NCBI GenBank assembly: GCA_030760725.1
Contig: JASWHV010000003.1
Coordinates: forward strand, 59,596,517 to 59,660,516
Origin: Neostapfia colusana
Lineage: Eukaryota; Streptophyta; Magnoliopsida; Poales; Poaceae
Length of the DNA stretch: 64,000 bases
Reading direction: 5' to 3'
Part shown: positions 54,745-64,000 of the stretch, in pieces
How the letters are laid out: each line of letters starts with the position of its first letter
How positions within the stretch are numbered: position 1 is the first letter of the stretch
Position numbers and translations under genes: made by a program
The notes under the pieces: generated by a model
Told to the model about the DNA's origin: nothing
The model's input: the letters and a program-made list of their open reading frames with translations, nothing else
Database searches by the model: none

Positions 54745-56244
54745 ATGTCTTCAGGATCAGATGACAGCTCTTTTCACATTGACGAAGAAGTTCAACGTGA
54801 AAGAGTGAGGAGAGCTAAGGAGGGAGTGATGAAGAAGAGACATGATGTCAATGCTCACTCTCCACCCTCCGACGACAATCTACCTAAGAAGAGGAAAGTC
54901 ATTATCAAAAGGCCTCAAAGGAAAGATGCTGCTGAGGGCTCGTCAGGGCCAAGAAGAGTTCTCAATAAAGGGAAGGGACTTGCTAGTGTCCCCATTGGGC
55001 CTCTGAAATTGAAAAATCCCGTTCACCGCAACAGGCATCCTTCAAGTGAGGATTTCACTGGAAAAGGAAATGAGCTAGCTGATAACTTCAGGAAGATTGA
55101 AGTGTATGGCCGACCTAAACAATGTTCTGATCCCAGGTTCTGGAGCAACTTCCATGCAGACTACTACGAGCATGTGTACATGAAGATGAAGAATCCCGTA
55201 GTAGAGAGTCAATGGCTAAATGTTGAATACCTGAAGTCGAAGAGGTATCCTGCCTTTCGTGAGATGGTGGAGGCCTTAGAGAGGCACGGTCTGACGGACC
55301 TGCTATCCTTTGAGTATGACTGGAACAATGAAGTCATTACCCAATTTTACTCCACTCTCTACTTTGCTCGGGATGATGGAGACAGTCTTACTTGGATGAC
55401 TCATGGTTCAAGGTATAGTGTCACATATGATGAATTTGCTAGGATTCTTCACCTCCAAAATACTTTGGATCATGAACTGGTCATCCATAATCTGAAACCC
55501 CTGGAGAAGGAAGAGCTTGAGTTTCTCTATGACACAAGGATGCCATATGTCCCTCCCACCATCAAATATCTAAAGCCCTTCTTTGTGGTCCTAAATAGAG
55601 TCTTGAGAAAGACGATAGCTCCGAAGGATGGAGATGCAGGAACTATACAAGGAACCTTGAGGACTCTCATGAAGGTCAGTAGTGGGAGGAGACCATTCAA
55701 TGTCTTTGAGTATATCTACAACGACATTGTGAACATCTCAATTACCCCTAATAGGTCCTGTGGATACGCACCGTATATCATGTACATGATTGAGAAAGTG
55801 ACGGGACTCGAGTTTGTCAAGGATGTCAAGCATACGGGGTTGAAGCCGCAAAAACCCACCGAGTACACTCTCCCTCCAGCTCCAACTGCCCCGTCCTCTC
55901 CACCAGTGGAGAGGAGATCAAAGCAAGCTCATGATGACACTAGGTCTGCAGCTGCTCCTCCTGGTTCTCCACCTGCCCAAGAATCATCTAGCGGCATCCT
56001 GAAGATGCTCTCCTCTATCTTTGCCTGCTGCCGTAAGATCGAAGACAGGCAACGCAAAGAAAAGCTTGCAAGGAAGAGACATCAACAGTACGTCAATGCA
56101 AATATCAAGTCTATCTGTGCAAAGCTTGAGATTGAGCCTGTTGGATCACCGCCCGCCTCCGAGGACTCAGAGGAAGATCCTGCTCCCGTGGATGCTGAAG
56201 ATGAAGATCAGACTGAGACTGACGGAGGAGGCAGCGATGAGTGA
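54745..56244 (+). CDS. Extra ORF of element C (499 aa): PKKRKV nuclear signal and acidic tail
   Basis: This intact ORF lies where Sireviruses carry the so-called env-like ORF. It has no signal peptide or membrane segment that I can see. Residues 47-52 read PKKRKV, a classical monopartite nuclear localisation signal, followed by more basic residues. Residues about 110-340 form a globular region (FWSNFHADYYEHVYMKMKN, YPAFREMVEALERHGL, YSVTYDEFARILHL) that resembles the putative plant-transposon-protein domains of many plant genomes. A Pro/Ser linker, a Cys/Lys-rich segment (SIFACCRKIEDRQRKEK) and a very acidic tail follow. Its openness next to a broken pol suggests recent insertion or selection in the parent. 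Function unknown. Confidence 0.8.
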   Translation: MSSGSDDSSFHIDEEVQRERVRRAKEGVMKKRHDVNAHSPPSDDNLPKKRKVIIKRPQRKDAAEGSSGPRRVLNKGKGLASVPIGPLKLKNPVHRNRHPSSEDFTGKGNELADNFRKIEVYGRPKQCSDPRFWSNFHADYYEHVYMKMKNPVVESQWLNVEYLKSKRYPAFREMVEALERHGLTDLLSFEYDWNNEVITQFYSTLYFARDDGDSLTWMTHGSRYSVTYDEFARILHLQNTLDHELVIHNLKPLEKEELEFLYDTRMPYVPPTIKYLKPFFVVLNRVLRKTIAPKDGDAGTIQGTLRTLMKVSSGRRPFNVFEYIYNDIVNISITPNRSCGYAPYIMYMIEKVTGLEFVKDVKHTGLKPQKPTEYTLPPAPTAPSSPPVERRSKQAHDDTRSAAAPPGSPPAQESSSGILKMLSSIFACCRKIEDRQRKEKLARKRHQQYVNANIKSICAKLEIEPVGSPPASEDSEEDPAPVDAEDEDQTETDGGGSDE

Positions 56245-56280
56245 TTCCCCTCAATTTTTTCCTTTTTGGTGTCTTGATGC

Positions 56281-56293
56281 CAAAGGGGGAGAG
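56281..56293 (+). other. Secondary polypurine tract of element C
   Basis: CAAAGGGGGAGAG lies 37 bases after the extra ORF, about 270 bases before the 3' LTR. Extra PPT copies are a reported Sirevirus feature. Confidence 0.6.
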
Positions 56294-56548
56294 ATTGAGA
56301 TTAGACTTGGACTTTTTCCATCTAGTATTAGTCATTAAGATCTTTTGTGATCAAGGACATGTACCTATTTTTAAAAATCTTGTAATGCACTATTTCTTTT
56401 CTTATGTGTGATGTACTATGCTCTAATGCCCACTTACATGTTCACTACTGTTTGTCTTTAATTTATCATATTTTGTTTATCACACACCTTATGAAAATAA
56501 ACCGTTTATTCTCAATTGTGATATCTCAAATGGTTGTCATCAATCACC

Positions 56549-56562
56549 AAAAAGGGGGAGAT
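56549..56562 (+). other. Polypurine tract of element C
   Basis: AAAAAGGGGGAGAT directly abuts the 3' LTR start at 56563. Confidence 0.92.
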
Positions 56563-57935
56563 TGTAAGTGCATCTAGGATATCCCTTGTGGGTTTTGGCT
56601 AATTGATGACGAACATATGAGATCCTAATGAAACTATTAAGATGATTGCAGGATAAACAAAGTGAACTGGCTCGGCACACACACAAAAAGGTGAAAAATA
56701 GAGTGGTGCCCGAAAAGGAAGACGTTAGTGGAATATAGAGAAGCAAAGTAGATATAAATGTATAGGTTGTGTGTGAGAGAGACACATCCCAAGAGCTCAT
56801 GACTTTGCGTAAGGGTAAGGGGTTTAAAAATCAACTAAAATCCACTGAAAACCGGACTAGTCCGTTGATGGACCAGACTAGTCCGTTTAACTTTCTGAAA
56901 GACGCAAACATTGTGCACCGGACTAGTCCGGTCAGCTCACTGGAATGCAACCGGACAAGTCCGGTTTTAGACCGGACTAGTCCGGTCATGTCTCTGTTGT
57001 CCTCTTTAGAGGACTACGGACTAGTCCATCCAAGCAACAGGACTAGTCCGCTAAATTTTCTGAAAACCCATCTCACATAGCACCGGACAAGTCCGGTTTG
57101 TGGATCGGACTAGTCCGGTTAACCCACTGGAAGTAGAGCGGACAAGTCCGATCATATACCGGACTAATCGGTAGTAGGTTTAACAACGGTAACTTTTTGG
57201 GAAAGCCTATAAAAAGAGGTCCTTCATCTTTTCCCGAAGTATACACGACTCATACTGTCAAAAACTGAAACCCTAGCGCCGCCACCTGTCCCAAGAGCCC
57301 AAAAACACGTCTCCCCACACATCTAAGGTGCAAAAAGGTGAAGATCAATAAAATACTTGGATTTGGGATTGGGAGATCGTCGTTCCTTCGTTGTGAGCTC
57401 TTGGGGTTTGATCTCTCTACACTCATATTCTGCATTGTAATATTTTTGAGTGTATTTGATCAACTTCTCATTGTAATTCTTGTGGGAGCCCTTAACGTGT
57501 GAGGTTGCCCCATAAACACGGTGATTACACTTGATAGTGAAGTCAAGTCGGCCTGTGTGGTGACTTGAAGAGGGAAAGGGTTGGGAACCCGGCTCTGTGT
57601 GAGCTTCCTCAACGAGGACATAGATCTCTTGGTGAGATCGAACCTCGGTAAAAATTCATGTCTTTTGTCTCTCATTTGTTTTACATCTTGATACATTAGA
57701 TCACTAGTTTGCTAGTCATCGTTTGAGTTCCTTACAAGTTTTCACGTGCATCTATACAATAAATTTAAGTTATAAAAACTGTTGTTCTTATTCCGCTGCT
57801 ATAAGATTAAAATTTGTGAGACACACTTAATCAACTCAAATAATTCAGCACACCGGACTAGTCCGCCCACACTAGGCCACATTAAGTGTGCAGGAATTCT
57901 TTAAAGGCCTATTCACCCCCTTTAGGCCACATTCA
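56563..57935 (+). repeat. 3' LTR of element C (1,373 bp)
   Basis: It matches 46892-48297 with few substitutions. Near the end about 40 bases are lost or rearranged around the last palindrome (57,853-57,890). It ends CACATTCA, followed by the TSD GTACT (57936-57940). TATAAAAA is at 57208-57215. Confidence 0.95.
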
Positions 57936-60900
57936 GTACTGTTCGATACTTGTCCAGCAGGGCCGCACACGGACGGTCCTCAACCGACACCAACAGGGCT
58001 ACGCACGTGAGACCTCTGCTCACTGCATCCTATCCCCCCTGCTGGGTCTCATTTTCATAATTCAAGCCATTATCTACCTCTTTTCTTCCCGTGTGATAAG
58101 TACTATCTCACGAGTAGCTTCCAACTACTCGTCTTCTACCGAGATCCTAAGCATTAGCATGGCATTCTCTACTCGTCGGGTCTGTAAACTACCCAACCCA
58201 CCATAGGAGTCAAGAGGCTATGCAATTGGGGTTTCAATCACCCTAACTCTAATGCATACATTTCAACCTAGACATAAGTGATACAAATGAAAAACTTTAT
58301 AAAAGGTACTTAAGTGCAAACCGGGGCTTGCCTGGTTGCGAGTTAAACGGAAAGTCAGCTTCTGGTGGGAGGACGTCCAACGGCTCCGGTGTGTCCTCAA
58401 CTTTGGTCACTATTATGAAATGTAATAAAATACATGTATAAGTATTAAGGATTTATAAGAATTGGACTTCTATTCATAGCTACTGCTATTTAGGATCCTT
58501 AATTGGCTTTGGAAATTTTACAGTGGATACTAGACCCTCTAAGGATGATTTGAGCCAAATTTGGAGACATGTCATTGCATAATGTAGTCTTTAAAATTCC
58601 TACAAGTACAATGCTTATCTGAATTTTGAGCCCAAATCAGGAGCTTTGACATAGCTAGAAATGGAATATCTGATTAGGGTAAGTCTCCATGGTTCTAACA
58701 AAATTTGTTTCACCATTTTTGGAGCTACCATCAGAGAGATATGAATTTTTGAAGTTGGACAGGAGTTCTGAAAAGTTTTCTGTTAAATTGAATTTTCCAA
58801 ATAAAAGCTGAACATGGGAAGGTAATTTGACCTAGCAAATGAATTCCAATGAAGCCCAAATTTTTATTTGAGATCAGTATCTATGAAGAGAATTTGCTGC
58901 CCAAATTTGGGAATATTTCATAAAGAATTGCTCCTATAATAAACCCCTAAAGGATTTACTAAACACAATTCTACAGAAATTCCTGGGCATTTTCATAGCC
59001 AAAAATTGCTTTCTCTGTGAAGTACTCCTCATGAGGAATCCAACAAAATTGGTCTCACTCTTTTTGGAGTTTTCTACACAATGTTATGGGCTTGCAAAGA
59101 TCAGCTAATTTCTGGAATTATTTCCCTAATAGAAACTTCAAATGATTTGGAACTGGGCCCACTGTTTTAATTCGGACCAGTCAGATTTTGGCAACACTGG
59201 GGGCTACGGGGTTATTCCCGCGCGGCCGCACTGGATCCGGCGCCACAAGCCGATCCTCGCGCGAACCCGGAGGCTGACCGGTGGGACCCGGCCCTCCTTC
59301 GTCTTCCTCGCGCTGCCCACGCCTCCCGCGGCGGCGCACGCCGGCGAGGCTCGCCGGGACGGGGTTCCCGTGGTCCAAGAAACTTCGTCAAACTCGCCGC
59401 CTGTGAGTTCTACACCGTGCTGAACACGATGGTGGGGTCGGGAGCCGATGACAACGGCCGGAAAGGTGCTTGCACCGGCGACCATGTCGAACCTTACTTC
59501 GGCGACCTCGCTCTCCCTCAACAGTGGGTCTTTCAGGCTAGGGTTTGCTCCAAAAGCACCAGTGTCCCATGGACATCCGCGACCCATAGCTCACTCTCCC
59601 TGAAACCCCCCGGAGAGGGGACCTCACCAGTGACCCGAGCCCGCAAAACTCCGGCGGCGACAAAAACTCGGTACCCGGCATCTCTACTTGCTCATTTGAA
59701 CTGTTAGAACTTCGGGGGGATGCGCAAGCATGTGCTGGAGCTACTCTAAGCTCATCTATCACGGAGCTACCCCGAGCATAATGAATTTCTTCGAAGGGTC
59801 CTCGGGTTTCTAAAGAACCGCCGGCGCCAAACTTCAAAATACTCAGTACCGGAGCTAAGAAAGAAGGAACTGGTGGAAAGGAAGGAGGAAGGGTTCCTCA
59901 CGCACTTCAGGGACCTTTCTGTCAATCGGAAGAGGCCACAAATCCGTTGGGCGACGGTGTGGCGTACAGGCGATCAACACCGGAGCTCCGAAGGGAATTC
60001 CAGCTCGTAGGCGCCATCCACCGGTGCTGGTATTCACTTGAGGCTTCGGGGAGCAGGATAGAGACCTGGCGCAACGTTCCCGCGGCTCAGCCGCGCGAGA
60101 GGCACGCTGAGCTCGCCGGGCGTCGATGAGCCGAAGGTTTCTTCCGCCGGGCGGGGGTTTGGGTTCGCGAGGCTCGAGCAGAGCGTGGAGAGGCTACGTG
60201 GTAATGGGGATGAGGCCAGATGCTGCACTCAGCTGCCGCTATAAACGGCCACGCACATGAACCGACGTCGGGGGAAGCAGCTCGGTGGACAACATCGGGC
60301 GACGGGCTGCCCGGGAGCTGGCGCGCGGTGATCACCCGAGGAGGAAAACAGTCGGTTGGGTTGTTTCGGGTGGCTGACAATTGGGCCCCACTATTTCTCA
60401 TTCTTATCCCATATTTCTCTGATATTTTACCCCAGCAGCTCAACATTAAAGACTTGACTTCATCCCAAAGTCATAGTTTGAATTTGTTGAATTCAAATAG
60501 TTTGAATTCTTGTGTGGAATTTGGATGTGGTTTGATCATTTGAATTTGAAAAGGAGTTTGAATTCTCCACTTTATATTGCCTCAAAAATATAGCAAACCA
60601 GCTCCAAAGTTTCCAATTTTTGGCATGGCTGCTTATTAAAAGGTGGAGAACACATTTGTGAAACCCAATTTTCAAATTGAGGGAATTGGAATTTGAAACT
60701 GAATTTGAAATTTAGATTAGAGGGCTCTTCCTTTTAATCCCAAACAAATATGAAAACTCCTCCAAATGAGCTGAAATTTGAAAGGGTGAATATTTGGGCT
60801 ATGAAGATCCAAGTTATGAATTTAGATCTCCATGTTTGGAAGTTTTGGGAAGTCTAAACCCTCACTTTGAACTTACACTGTTATAATTCAAAGTTTTAAT

Positions 60901-60965
60901 TCCCCTCATTTTTCATAAGTGTATATGAGCTGAATTTTCTTGCTACCACTTTTGGGGATTTTACA
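57936..60965 (-). repeat. 5' LTR of element A, remaining segment (after element C)
   Basis: It resumes with the duplicated GTACT and matches about 38,760-41,783 of the 3' LTR. It contains embedded exon 1 (58332-58409), AT-rich sequence, a G+C-rich block (about 59,200-60,370), and ends GGGGATTTTACA at 60965, followed by ATAAG. Confidence 0.95.
58332..58409 (-). CDS. Exon 1 of the LTR-embedded ORF, A 5' LTR
   Basis: 78 nt, ending CCAG before GCAAGC, as in the 3' LTR. One replacement (Glu to Lys, GAA to AAA) near its start distinguishes this copy. Exon 2 lies at 46108-46193, beyond element C. Confidence 0.45.
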
Positions 60966-60970
60966 ATAAG
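60966..60970. repeat. Target-site duplication ATAAG (right copy) of element A
   Basis: It equals 37720-37724 and lies directly after A's 5' LTR. Element B sequence resumes immediately. Confidence 0.95.
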
Positions 60971-61410
60971 GTCTGGTTTCTCGTGGCACGAGTCTTTTCA
61001 TCGATGATCCGGATGGGATACTCCGTGTATGTGAGGTCCGGTTGGAGAACTTCTATGTCTTCTGTGCGGATTTCAGCGTAGGGTTTGAGACACTTCCTCA
61101 GCTGAGAGATGTGGAAGACGTTGTGAACACCTGCGAGCGACGCCGGTAACTCTAGATGATAGGCCACGGGTCCGCATCTTTCAATGACGGCAAACGGACC
61201 AATGAACCGCGGCGCAAGTTTACCCTTCACTCCGAAATGGTCAACTCCCTTCATCGAAGACACACGGACATAAAGATGGTCCCCGATGTCAAAGTGGAGA
61301 GGGCGGCGTCTTTTATCCGCATAGCTCTTCTGACGAGATTGAGCAGCCTTAAGATTGGCTTGTATTACTCGCACTCGTTCTTCAGCCTCATTCACAAGTT
61401 GAATGCCGTA
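60971..61410 (-). pseudogene. Integrase C-terminal remnant of element B
   Basis: The minus strand encodes AEERVRVIQANLKAAQSRQKS, DIGDHLYVRVSSMKGV, GKLAPRFIGPFAVIERCGPVAYHLELP, HNVFHISQLRKCLKP and PIRIIDEKTRATR, the post-catalytic integrase region of Tekay-like pol. The upstream side stops near 61,410, where sequence changes to leader, so gag, protease, RT, RNase H and the integrase core are deleted. The chromodomain end lies on the far side of element A (37545-37724). Confidence 0.9.
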
Positions 61411-63518
61411 GATAACAGTATAGCCCCTTGGTTATCAATGCTATTGTTTACATGGATGCACTCCTCCCCCCTTAAGTTCCAATGTAGGAAATTGAAAACT
61501 TAATCTATAATCTTCTTATGGGAAGTTAATGCATAACCATACCTTCCAGAGCTATATCACACAGCCTTTGCTAACAAGGTATACCTGAAGTTATGGTCCA
61601 ACAACAGCAAGGTACAGAAACTGAACCATCTTCTGTTCGATGGTTTAAATCCTAATTCAATATTTGTACTGTTGTGGCAGTGAGCAGAAAAGTTGGATAA
61701 GACTTCCATATCTTTCAATGAGTGTTTATTTGCATTCAACCAAGTTCTAGATCATAAGTTATGAGCTTCTAGAGTTGACAGAAATTCTGGAAGAATTTCA
61801 GCGGCACCTCTCTTGTAAGTGCTCACTTTGGTCAACTTTTCCATATAGTTAGAAATGTATATGGACCAAACTCATACTTATAAAGTTGAAGCACGATTGA
61901 CAATATTTATAGAATTGTAAGATTTCACCTTTTATAATTCTTATACAGGAAGTCATAAGCAAAATCCCATTCAGTATAGAAACTGTGCCCAGACTTTGAT
62001 ATTCTGGACAGTTTCACTTGTACTGTGAATTTCACCTCTTTACATGAGGATTCTGTCCTGGGGTTGAACAAAACAATTGTAAATAACTTCCCAAGCTCTC
62101 CAAAAATGTATTTATATGATCTATTTGCATTCCTGGATCAAAAGATATGATGGTTCAAAGTTAACAGAATTCTGGCAGGATTTTGACAGCACCTCCCCAG
62201 AGGTATCTAGTTTCAATCCACAATTCCAATTAATTCTGCTCCAGTTTTGGCAAAACTTTGAATTACAAAGTTGTAGCATATCTCATGCCCTTTCCATAGG
62301 TGTCTTACCTTACCCTTAGAAATGTTTCTACAGAATTGGTCGAAATACAGAAAATTCCAGAGAGCATTTTTGGGCTGTCCTGTTTCTGGACAGTACATAC
62401 TCCTCTGAGACTTTCATCCCTTTGGAGGGAGATTTTGTTCTGGAACTCTACAGAAAAGTTGTAGAGGACTTCAAAACCTTTCCAGAATGGTATCTTACAC
62501 CTACATTAGTTCAACCAATCTTAAGTTATGCCCTGTTCAAGTTCAGCAAAATTTCTGCCGAAAACAGGGGAGATTATTCCTAAGTTTTTGAGACTGAATC
62601 TATACTACCAAATGACTCTTAGTTCAATATAGGAGTTTACTAACACCTAAATGGATTCCTAAACTTCATTTTGACTATTTTCTTTGAAAATAAACTTTTA
62701 TGCAGTCGGTACTATGTTTCCTCACCAAAGAAAAATCCTAAACCGCTATTCCGGCATATACGTGTCAAATGGTGGAACTAAAAACGTCACTCACAAACGG
62801 TTACTACACGTCATGTACTAACGTCGTTAATGTACCTGCAGAAGAACACACAATAATGGTGCACACAATGGTTTTTGACATTTCAGGCAGTTCCATATCA
62901 TAGTAAAAACATACGGTCTGTATCATTGCCATACGGATCGTCCTTGAGTCAAGCCACGTCTCAAGGTACATGGTCGTGTTTTCACACCACACGACGGGGA
63001 ACCCGAGTAGAGCGCGAACGGGTCGTCATGGATGGGAATTTTATCAACCCAACGGATACCACCTACTGCCTCATGACCATTGAGGCACGCCGATGGCGAG
63101 CGCTGCGTATGGCCCTTTGAACATTGAACGTTCAAGAGTTGCATACTATCGTGTTGCTTACCACACGATGGGGTATCCTCACTTTTGCTTAAAGCACGCT
63201 GGAGAACAGCGTTTTCATATGCTCTCAGAACCATTGAGAGGTCCAGAGACTCATATTCACTACCGTGCCAAGCCACGGTATATCATTTCATACTATTACT
63301 CGTATGGCGAGTTACCGCAATTGATCCACCTGCGGTGGCATACCTTACCTCTTACCTGATGTTGGAGCGTCGTTACAGAATGTATAAAAAACATGTTAGC
63401 TTTTCCACCATAATATCTACTACTATCATAGACCTTATGTGGGCTTAATGACTAATCCTCACTCAACTACTTCTAAGTTTTCAAAATAGGCTCTTTTCGA
63501 TCGTGCTATTCCCAATGC
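61411..63518 (-). other. Leader of element B
   Basis: Non-coding and AT-rich from 61,411 to about 62,880, with degenerate units carrying TTCTGGAA-type and GGAGGTGCTGTC-type motifs also seen in E's leader. A stem-loop array nearly identical to A's follows (62,917-63,336). No ORF is supported. Confidence 0.75.
62917..63336 (-). repeat. Stem-loop array in the B leader
   Basis: The same series of hairpins as 45234-45653. In the first hairpin one CpG has become TpG, which leaves one stem position mismatched in the sense RNA. The other main stems are kept, including ATCGTGT/ACACGAT with an altered loop. Confidence 0.85.
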
Positions 63519-63531
63519 GGCTCTGATACCA
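63519..63531 (-). other. Primer-binding site of element B (initiator tRNA-Met type)
   Basis: The minus strand reads TGGTATCAGAGCC, four bases from the LTR end at 63536. Confidence 0.93.
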
Positions 63532-63535
63532 CGTC

Positions 63536-64000
63536 TGTGGGGACCACCCCGTGGTTCACCCACTCCAGGATCGCATAGGGTGGTGCCGTATGATGCGGCA
63601 CCCAGCAGCACACACGAAAAAAATAAAGAACAACATACAAACTTTTATTTGATATAAAACAGCGGAAGTCTTTTTACAAAACGTATTCATACAGCGGAAG
63701 TAATATACATATACGGCCTCTCATCCTAGCTATGCAAAAGTGCAGCCGTTCAGCCCGGGGACGCTACACACTAGCAGCAAGGAACCGGAGAATCACGGCG
63801 GCGTGCAGGGCTTCAGCTGGGCCGTGTACCCCGACGGGGGCAGCGCCTCATCCTCGGAACCTTCCTCATAACTCTCACCTGCACACAGCTCAAATATTGC
63901 AACCGTGAGCACGAAGGCTCAGCAAGTCTTAACCGTCAACCCTAGGCATGGAACTCTACGTGCAAGGATGTGTAAGGTAGGAAAGGACTTTGCAATAAAG
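63536..64000 (-). repeat. 5' LTR of element B, first 465 bp (runs off the window)
   Basis: It starts TGTGGGGACC on the plus strand and matches 33261 onward. It contains the GGTGCCG hairpin region and embedded exon 2 (63793-63878). Confidence 0.92.
63793..63878 (-). CDS. Exon 2 of the LTR-embedded ORF, B 5' LTR
   Basis: An 86-nt exon after TGTGTGCAG, ending in CTPP then TGA. It starts SYEEGSEDE like the A copies. Exon 1 lies beyond the window. Confidence 0.45.

Larger units (their letters stand above)
46892..57935 (+). mobile_element. Element C: Ty1/copia Sirevirus (Maximus/SIRE lineage), 11,044 bp, pol defective
   Basis: LTRs of 1.4 kb (46892-48297 and 56563-57935), initiator-Met PBS (48300), gag with CCHC, pol in copia order (protease, integrase, RT, RNase H), a 0.9-kb spacer, an extra 499-codon ORF, PPT and TSD GTACT. 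An ORF after pol, a large gag with coiled coil, LTR palindromes built on CCGGAC...GTCCGG and more than one PPT are Sirevirus features. The LTRs are nearly identical apart from a deletion/rearrangement near the end of the 3' LTR. It is the youngest layer of stack 2. Confidence 0.95.
37725..60965 (-). mobile_element. Element A: minus-strand Tekay-like chromovirus, internally deleted, host to element C
   Basis: 3' LTR 37725-41783, PPT from 41784, pol 41800-44640, leader 44648-45834, PBS 45835-45847, 5' LTR 45852-60965 split by element C (46892-57935). Without C the element is about 12.2 kb. Gag, the extra ORF and protease are missing, and a block of RT is deleted. The LTRs without C are almost equal in length (4,059 and about 3,986 bp plus one TSD copy) and look very similar, so A is younger than B. 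It landed in the 3' end of its relative B. Confidence 0.93.
33261..64000 (-). mobile_element. Element B: minus-strand chromovirus, nested by A, running off the window
   Basis: The 3' LTR is 33261-37544. The internal region is 37545-37724 and 60971-63535. The 5' LTR starts at 63536 and continues past the right edge. Element A (37725-60965) sits in the internal region with TSD ATAAG. B's own internal part is reduced to the integrase C-terminus, chromodomain end, leader and PBS; gag and most of pol are gone. The right terminus and TSD cannot be checked here. Confidence 0.88.

Noticed and set aside
33261..63536. Tandem LTR-internal-LTR array from unequal recombination
   Set aside because: The ATAAG duplication at 37720 and 60966 and the restored integrase/chromodomain flanks favour nested insertion.

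Overview
The window is plant nuclear DNA, most likely from a grass. Everything I can name is an LTR retrotransposon of a kind typical of grasses: Tekay/Del-type Ty3/gypsy chromoviruses, a Tat-type Ty3/gypsy element and a Sirevirus (Ty1/copia). I see no recognisable host gene, rRNA, tRNA gene or CRISPR array. The species cannot be told from the sequence.

The window holds two stacks of nested insertions, read from long terminal repeats (LTRs), primer-binding sites (PBS), polypurine tracts (PPT) and target-site duplications (TSD). Stack 1 (about 1-31,774): a minus-strand chromovirus remnant (element D, 5' LTR from 2,749) is interrupted at 5,776 by a plus-strand chromovirus (element E, 5,777-30,929, TSD CACGG, LTRs of about 3.9 kb). 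E's reverse transcriptase is in turn split by a Tat-type element (element F, 14,580-24,590, TSD ATGCC). Stack 2 (about 32,168-64,000, running off the right edge): the first kilobase of an E-like LTR (G) is broken by a minus-strand chromovirus (B, from 33,261). B's 3' end was hit by a close relative (A, 37,725-60,965, TSD ATAAG). A's 5' LTR was then hit by a plus-strand Sirevirus (C, 46,892-57,935, TSD GTACT). A CpG-rich, low-complexity block (31,775-32,167) separates the stacks, and an E-type partial LTR lies at the left edge.

No element looks autonomous now. E has gag and chromodomain frameshifts, two stops in integrase, an altered RNase H residue and the F insertion. F has lost most of its gag core and has several stops and frameshifts. 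A has lost gag, protease and the catalytic block of reverse transcriptase. B keeps only its integrase end, leader and LTRs. C has an intact gag and an intact accessory ORF but a broken pol.

The most interesting content lies outside gag-pol. (1) The chromovirus LTRs seem to hide a small spliced gene: two exons joined across a GC-AG intron of about 1.1 kb encode an acidic peptide ending in CTPP. Sequence and reading phase are conserved between the E and A/B families. (2) The U5-PBS-leader region is a run of a dozen or more perfect stem-loops, in which stems change between families while some loops stay the same. (3) Element E has an extra ORF upstream of gag, with a double-stranded-RNA-binding-like N-terminal region and a coiled coil, preceded by a splice acceptor. 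(4) The Sirevirus carries an intact 499-residue ORF with a textbook PKKRKV nuclear localisation signal, and palindrome arrays in and outside its LTRs. (5) The Tat-type element has G-box-bearing 111-bp LTR repeats and an antisense repeat-bearing ORF.
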